From Crystallibacter degradans (GTDB lineage: Bacteria; Actinomycetota; Actinomycetes; Actinomycetales; Micrococcaceae), in NCBI RefSeq assembly GCF_012952295.1, contig NZ_JABBCH010000019.1:1-60921 (forward strand): DNA of 60,921 bases, read 5' to 3'. The notes beneath the pieces were generated by a model that worked only from the letters and a program-made list of their open reading frames with translations, made no database searches and had not been told where the DNA came from. Every line of letters starts with the position of its first letter. Within the stretch, counting starts at the first letter, position 1. Both the position numbers and the translations under genes were made by a program. Positions 57,054 to 60,921 of the stretch are shown here, piece after piece.

Positions 57054-57860
57054 GTGGGCAGGCACCGGGAACAGACCGTCGAGGGCGTGGATCCGCACCT
57101 GAACGTGCGGATCCACGAGGCCGCCGAGGGAACCACTGGTCCGCGCCGGCCGGTCATCCTGCTGCATGGTTTCGCGTCCTCCGCCAAGCTCAACTGGGAG
57201 GACGCCGGCTGGATTACGGCCTTGACGCAGGCCGGACGGCGGGTGGTCACGGTAGACCTGCCGGGCCATGGCGGCAGCCCTTCCCCGGAGGAAATGGATG
57301 CCTACTCCCCCAGCCGGATCCGCGCGGATCTGCTGCAGTTGATCTACAACGCCCACGTCCGGCCGCTGAAGGACGACGACGATTCCACCGGAGTGGATCT
57401 GGTTGGCTACTCACTGGGCTCACGTCTGGCTTGGGAGTTCGGCGCCACGCAGCCGGAAATGGTGCGCCGGATGGTCCTGGGCGGTCCCGGGGTCGGGGAT
57501 CCGCTGGCGGACTTCGACCTGCGCGCGGCCCAGCAGTATCTGGCCGACGGGACGCAGATCGCAGACCCGACGACGGCCGAACTGCTCCGGATGGCCACAT
57601 TGGTGCCCAGCAATGACGTCTTCGCGCTGCTGACCATGATCGAGGCCATCAAGACAGAGCCCTTCGTCCCGGCCGAGGCGGTGCCGCGGATGCCGGTGCT
57701 GCTGGTGGCGGGTGAGAAGGACGAGCTGGCCGCCACGGCGCCGGAGCTAGCCAAGCTCAGCGCCAATGCGGAACTGCTGTGGCTGCCGGCCCGCACCCAC
57801 GCCAACGCGGTCACCAGCCGCGCGTTCAAGAATGCCGCCATCGAATTCCTCGCAGGCTGA
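57054..57860 (+). CDS. Alpha/beta-hydrolase, E2 (AcoC-like) partner
   Basis: Alpha/beta-fold protein of 268 aa with PVILLHGFASSAKLNWEDAG, nucleophile elbow GYSLGS, VLLVAGEKDELA for the acid strand and a C-terminal histidine in ARTHANAV. In acetoin-dehydrogenase AcoC proteins, a lipoyl domain is fused to such a hydrolase domain that replaces the normal E2 acyltransferase; here they are separate genes. GTG at 57054 chosen; it follows the lipoyl gene stop by four bases. Ends before a strong terminator. Confidence 0.85.
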   Translation: MGRHREQTVEGVDPHLNVRIHEAAEGTTGPRRPVILLHGFASSAKLNWEDAGWITALTQAGRRVVTVDLPGHGGSPSPEEMDAYSPSRIRADLLQLIYNAHVRPLKDDDDSTGVDLVGYSLGSRLAWEFGATQPEMVRRMVLGGPGVGDPLADFDLRAAQQYLADGTQIADPTTAELLRMATLVPSNDVFALLTMIEAIKTEPFVPAEAVPRMPVLLVAGEKDELAATAPELAKLSANAELLWLPARTHANAVTSRAFKNAAIEFLAG

Positions 57861-57878
57861 ACCGGCTCGCCGCGGACC

Positions 57879-57925
57879 GCGAAAAACGGAAGGTACGCCC
57901 GATGTGGCGTGCCTTCCGTTTTCGC
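57879..57925 (+). terminator. Strong intrinsic terminator of the dehydrogenase operon
   Basis: A stem of about 20 bp (GCGAAAAACGGAAGG..., 57879-57899, with the matching ...CCTTCCGTTTTCGC ending at 57925), one bulge and a 6-base loop, closes the operon. The rest of the gap to 58006 contains the promoter of the kinase gene (TAGACTACGTACTAGAT region). Confidence 0.85.
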
Positions 57926-58005
57926 GTTAAGGTGCCTACTGTTCCTCCCGGGAAGGTAGACTACGTACTAGATAAAAACCTTTCATACCCGGCCCTGGAG
58001 GCTTA

Positions 58006-58962
58006 GTGGACTTATTCCTCGGGGGACGCTACAGGACCGGTGACCTTATCGGTACCGGTGGTGCGGCCTCGGTATACCGTGCGACGGATGAATCACTTGG
58101 ACGTGAAGTTGCCGTCAAATTGTTCGCTCCCACCACCCCGGACGACGACGAATACCGGCGCCAGCACACTGAGACGCTGCTGCTGGCCACGCTGAGCCAT
58201 CCTGTGCTGGTGACGCTTTTCGACGCCGGCCTCTACCAGGCAGACGACGGCGCCACCACGAGCTACCTGGTGATGGAGCTGATCGATGGCCGGGACCTGC
58301 GCAAAACGCTGGCCGCGGTCGGACGGCTGGATCCAACAGCGACGGCAAACATCGGCGCGGATCTGGCGGATGCGCTCAACTACATCCATGAGAACGGTGT
58401 AGTCCACCGGGACGTCAAGCCAGCCAACATCCTGATCGCCGATACCGGCAGCCAGGATACGCGTCTGCACCCAAAACTCTCCGACTTCGGCATCGCACGC
58501 GTGGTGGACGCTTCCGTCTCCACGGTGCATGGCGCGACCATCGGAACGGCAAATTACCTGAGCCCGGAACAGGCGCTGAGCCATCCGGTGACGCCCGCTT
58601 CCGACATTTATTCACTTGGCCTGGTCTTGCTGGAATGCCTTACCGGCGAGAAAGCCTTTCCCGGGCCGATCGTCGAAGCCGCGGTTGCCCGGCTGCTGCG
58701 CGATCCCGAAATTCCGGAGGATCTCGGAGCGGCATGGGGCCACCTGCTGCGTGACATGACCGCCAGGGAACCGCAGGACCGCCCCACCGCGCACGATGTC
58801 GCCTTGACCTTGCGGTCATGGACGGAAACATCCATGCCGCCCCACCCGGCTCCTGTGCTTGCCCCGGAACCGGCCGCCCACAACGGGGTCGACACGGGCA
58901 ATGTCACCACGGGCAACGTCATCATTCCGGCTCCGCCGAACCGGGCACCCAGCGTCGGTTAG
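58006..58962 (+). CDS. Soluble Ser/Thr protein kinase (PknB-like catalytic domain)
   Basis: Eukaryotic-like kinase of 318 aa: glycine loop LIGTGGAASVYRA, VAVKLF lysine, VVHRDVKPANILI catalytic loop, KLSDFGIARV metal loop, and TANYLSPEQAL in the activation/P+1 segment. It has a ~45-residue Pro-rich tail and no membrane helix or PASTA/sensor domain, unlike PknB. GTG start, CTGGAGG upstream. A second such kinase or phosphatase is not adjacent. Targets unknown. Confidence 0.93.
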   Translation: MDLFLGGRYRTGDLIGTGGAASVYRATDESLGREVAVKLFAPTTPDDDEYRRQHTETLLLATLSHPVLVTLFDAGLYQADDGATTSYLVMELIDGRDLRKTLAAVGRLDPTATANIGADLADALNYIHENGVVHRDVKPANILIADTGSQDTRLHPKLSDFGIARVVDASVSTVHGATIGTANYLSPEQALSHPVTPASDIYSLGLVLLECLTGEKAFPGPIVEAAVARLLRDPEIPEDLGAAWGHLLRDMTAREPQDRPTAHDVALTLRSWTETSMPPHPAPVLAPEPAAHNGVDTGNVTTGNVIIPAPPNRAPSVG

Positions 58963-59081
58963 CTTCGGCTGGCTTCGCTACGCGGAGGTTTTCAGTGAGT
59001 CATCCCGAGGGGCTACGACCGCCGGATCATTCGGCGTAGAATCCGGTTACAACCCCTGACGGGCAATAGCTGGGCACGGCA

Positions 59082-59809
59082 ATGAGTCGAGCTTTAGAGC
59101 AATGCACGATGTTGGTAGCAGCCATTTCCCTTGCGCTCTGCGCGGGCGGGGCTGTCGGCTTCGCCGAAGTACTCCCGGCAGCCCCGACAGCACTCCACAT
59201 CAGCGATGCCCCGCCCGACGGCTATCCTCCCCCGTGGGATTACAACCGGCCGCGCCCTGCTCAACACCTTGGTCAAGCGGGCACCTGCGGGTCCGGAGTT
59301 CCGGGAAGCATCCTTCGACTACCCGGTGGTCGGACCTGACGGCTGCACCACTGAGGAACACGTCCTGATCGCCAACGCCAGTGACCCGACGATGTCTTCC
59401 CCCTGCACAGTAATCAAGGCGCAATGGCCCGCCGTCTGGGACATGCATGTCATAGAGGATCCGGCTGAGGCGGACGTGGTGCACCTTGTTCCGCTGGAAG
59501 AGGCCTGGCACTCCGGGGCCTGGGCGTGGACGCCCGAGCAGCGGAGGGGACTTCGCCAACGATTTGACCAACAACCTGACCTTGACCATCCTGTCGGCCG
59601 GCAGCGACGAGGAGCGCGGCTCGTCGGATCCGGTGGACTGGTGGCCGCCCTACTTCGGCGTGCACTGCAAATACGCCCAGGAGTGGGTATGGATCAAGGC
59701 TCGGTGGAACCTAAGTGTCGATCCCGCTGAATACGACGCCCTCATGATCCAGCTGGACGAGGCGGAGACCAACATGTGCCGTAACATCCCTATCGGTGTT
59801 TGTAACTAG
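59082..59809 (+). pseudogene. Secreted HNH nuclease-family gene with two frameshifts
   Basis: Three frames in succession give one recognisable protein: a signal peptide (MLVAAISLALCAGGAVGFA) in the first, EASFDYPVVGPDGCTTEEHV and ADVVHLVPLEEAWHSGAWAW in the second (HNH/DUF1524 core, with Val in place of the usual Asp before His), and DFANDLTNNLTLTILSAGS plus DWWPPYFGVHCKYAQEWVWI in the third. Breaks lie near 59235 (in a C-run) and 59550 (in a G-run). Not functional unless these are sequencing errors. Confidence 0.7.
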
Positions 59810-59871
59810 TGTCATTTTTTATGGATTTTTATCCACAAATAATGTCTCACCTTCCTGCTAGCGTAACCGTT

Positions 59872-60349
59872 ATGAAACTGCCGCAGGACTCGACGAAGGC
59901 CGGAATGGGCTATATCGTGCTGCGTGGAGCCGGTACAAAGCCGGGCACATTCCCGGTGCGTGGCAGGGCGCGGCACCATCCACGTGCCCGGATCCGGATC
60001 GCTCATGGCATCTAGGGCCGCCGTCGTGTCAGTGACCCGAGAAGTGGCCGGTGGCGTCCACGATGAACGCCCGAAGCTGGTGAAGCTGCTCCGTTCGGAG
60101 GACCGGGGCACACCCGTCGGCAAACACTGTGCCCGGCTCGCCCGCGCCGGGCACACCCGCTTCGACGTGTTCCTCGCCCTGGAAGGGCTCCGCGTCGAGG
60201 GGGCGGACCTTGCGCAGACTTCGGATCAGATCGATGGCTACTTGTCCCTGATTTACCCGTTCACCGCGCGCTTGTACGGGCTGCGCGGCTCAAGACGCCG
60301 GAGCAAGAACCTCTTCGCTGCCCTTGAAAACGAAGCCGCCGGTAAATGA
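59872..60349 (+). pseudogene. IS607 serine-resolvase (TnpA) remnant
   Basis: Starts with MKLPQDSTKAGMGY like the MerR-type HTH of IS607 resolvases, then changes frame; the second part (from about 60006) reads VTREVAGGVHDERPKLVKLL and FTARLYGLRGSRRRSKN, matching the resolvase segments that normally read EVGSGLNDERPKL and FCARLYGRRSA. The expected catalytic-serine block (VYARVSS) and the VVEHRDRL stretch are missing or altered. It cannot be an active recombinase. Confidence 0.65.
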
Positions 60350-60921
60350 CGGCGACCGGGGCAGCGCAGAAGCAGGCCATCAGGGTCCGGGCGTACCCGC
60401 TGCCCACTTTCGCGAACGAGGGCAAACTCGCCCGGGTCCATGCACTGCTGGGTCCGTGGCGCGACGCCCTGGGCGGCATGCAGGCCCAGCTGCACCGGCA
60501 AATCCTTACCGGCCAGCCCCTCATGAAGCGCATGCCAACCAAAAGGAAGGACCTGACGTTCACGACCGAACTGTCCGCCCGGCAGGTCAAGTCCGTTTAT
60601 AACCAGACGTTCCAAGCACTGAACGCATGGACCGGTTCGGTCAGGAACGCCGTCCGGGAGCTTATCAGCGGCTCCGGTCTGGACGATGATGCCCGGACCG
60701 TGCTCTACCGGGTGAACGCGAGGAAGGCGTGGTACGCCAAGGAACTGGTGCTCCCGATATTGGTCAACACGGCAACCGGCGAGGTCCGGCACAACGACGG
60801 CAAGCCCGGCAACGGCTGGGTCAAAGACGAACTGCCGGTACCACCGTCCCTGTTGAAGCTCTCGCGGCGCATGGCCAAGCAGGTGGGCAGGCATGCTGTT
60901 TCGTTGCCGGACCTGTCCCGG
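60346..60921 (+). CDS. TnpB-family (IS607 OrfB) protein, N-terminal part
   Basis: 192 codons with no stop, cut by the window end. Reads AIRVRAYPLPTFANEGKLAR, then LMKRMPTKRKDLTFTTELSA and QTFQALNAWTGSVRNAVREL: an N-terminal wedge/recognition-like region of TnpB-related proteins. The RuvC aspartate, glutamate and zinc ribbon would be further right, so activity cannot be judged. Its ATG overlaps the resolvase stop by four bases. TnpB proteins are RNA-guided nucleases; whether this longer variant is one is not shown. Confidence 0.65.
   Translation, partial: MTATGAAQKQAIRVRAYPLPTFANEGKLARVHALLGPWRDALGGMQAQLHRQILTGQPLMKRMPTKRKDLTFTTELSARQVKSVYNQTFQALNAWTGSVRNAVRELISGSGLDDDARTVLYRVNARKAWYAKELVLPILVNTATGEVRHNDGKPGNGWVKDELPVPPSLLKLSRRMAKQVGRHAVSLPDLSR

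Larger units (their letters stand above)
59810..60921 (+). mobile_element. IS607-type insertion element, partial (runs off window)
   Basis: Degraded resolvase gene followed directly by a tnpB-like gene with an ATGA junction, the IS607 organisation. The left end probably falls in the AT-rich stretch right after the HNH-gene stop (about 59810-59870); no inverted repeats are expected for this family. The right end and any guide-RNA region lie beyond the window. Confidence 0.6.

Noticed and set aside
28105-57860. Second mobile element in the right-hand half
   Set aside because: Genes are intact, housekeeping-like and consistent in composition; no integrase, insertion sequence or att-like repeats were seen between 28 and 58 kb. 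The complete tRNA-Leu at 30157 shows no duplicated 3' end in the window.
1-60921. CRISPR array or cas genes
   Set aside because: No regularly spaced direct repeats of suitable length were seen; the GGWCC array has short irregular spacing, and the Cas4-like domain at 23-24 kb belongs to a RecB-type nuclease.

Overview
The window is high-GC actinobacterial DNA, most likely from the Micrococcaceae (Arthrobacter-like). This is inferred from codon use, frequent GTG/TTG starts, Tat/lipoprotein leaders, mqo, an NrtR-headed nadABC operon with its own cysteine desulfurase, and a tRNA-Leu with encoded CCA. No database search was possible, so the placement is by family recognition only.

Layout. 0-3.2 kb: a zinc alcohol dehydrogenase convergent with a UbiB/AarF-type kinase. 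3.3-8.7 kb: a decayed stretch with a universal stress protein, a methyltransferase, an intact multi-pass membrane protein and a lipoprotein, among remnants (acetate kinase N-terminus, P-type ATPase fragment, broken lipoprotein, split LuxR-type regulator, broken small membrane protein). 8.7-26.4 kb: an accessory block that looks like an integrated, possibly conjugative element. It carries a GNAT-like protein, a GIY-YIG protein, seven small (mostly membrane) proteins, a NERD-domain nuclease-like protein, and a membrane FtsK/TraB-type DNA translocase of 1,982 aa that contains an intein and ends in a HAD domain. After these come a CPBP protease, small broken genes, an alpha/beta-hydrolase gene pair with a palindromic promoter, a frameshifted RecB-like nuclease, an EcsC protein and the last codons of a tyrosine integrase. 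A tRNA 3'-end-like sequence, flanked by a 25-bp near-identical direct repeat, then marks the probable attachment site.

26.5-58.9 kb is mostly intact, chromosomal-looking DNA: a Xre/RES toxin-antitoxin pair, DUF72 protein, MarR, Bcp peroxiredoxin, tRNA-Leu, an oligopeptide-type ABC transporter with two substrate-binding lipoproteins, mqo, an RND exporter, a luciferase-like oxidoreductase with its MarR regulator, a transglutaminase-like protein, the nrtR-nadA-nadB-nadC-nifS operon, an Lrp regulator divergent from an amino-acid permease, a 2-oxo-acid (acetoin/pyruvate-type) dehydrogenase operon whose E2 is split into a lipoyl carrier and an alpha/beta hydrolase, and a soluble Ser/Thr kinase. 59-60.9 kb: a frameshifted HNH nuclease gene followed by an IS607-type element with a decayed resolvase and a tnpB-like gene running off the window.

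Most notable signals: (i) 25 copies of the palindromic heptamer YGGWCCR packed into about 365 bp at the end of the NERD gene, in all three codon phases, just upstream of the translocase gene, which suggests a DNA-level function such as a transfer/loading locus; (ii) the translocase intein has Asp at position 1 but the Trp/Cys/Thr set of class 3 inteins; (iii) a shared DDDPFA tail links the NERD protein and the translocase; (iv) several accessory genes appear leaderless, with TANNNT/CATAGK boxes 6-7 nt before the ATG and palindromes over the -35.
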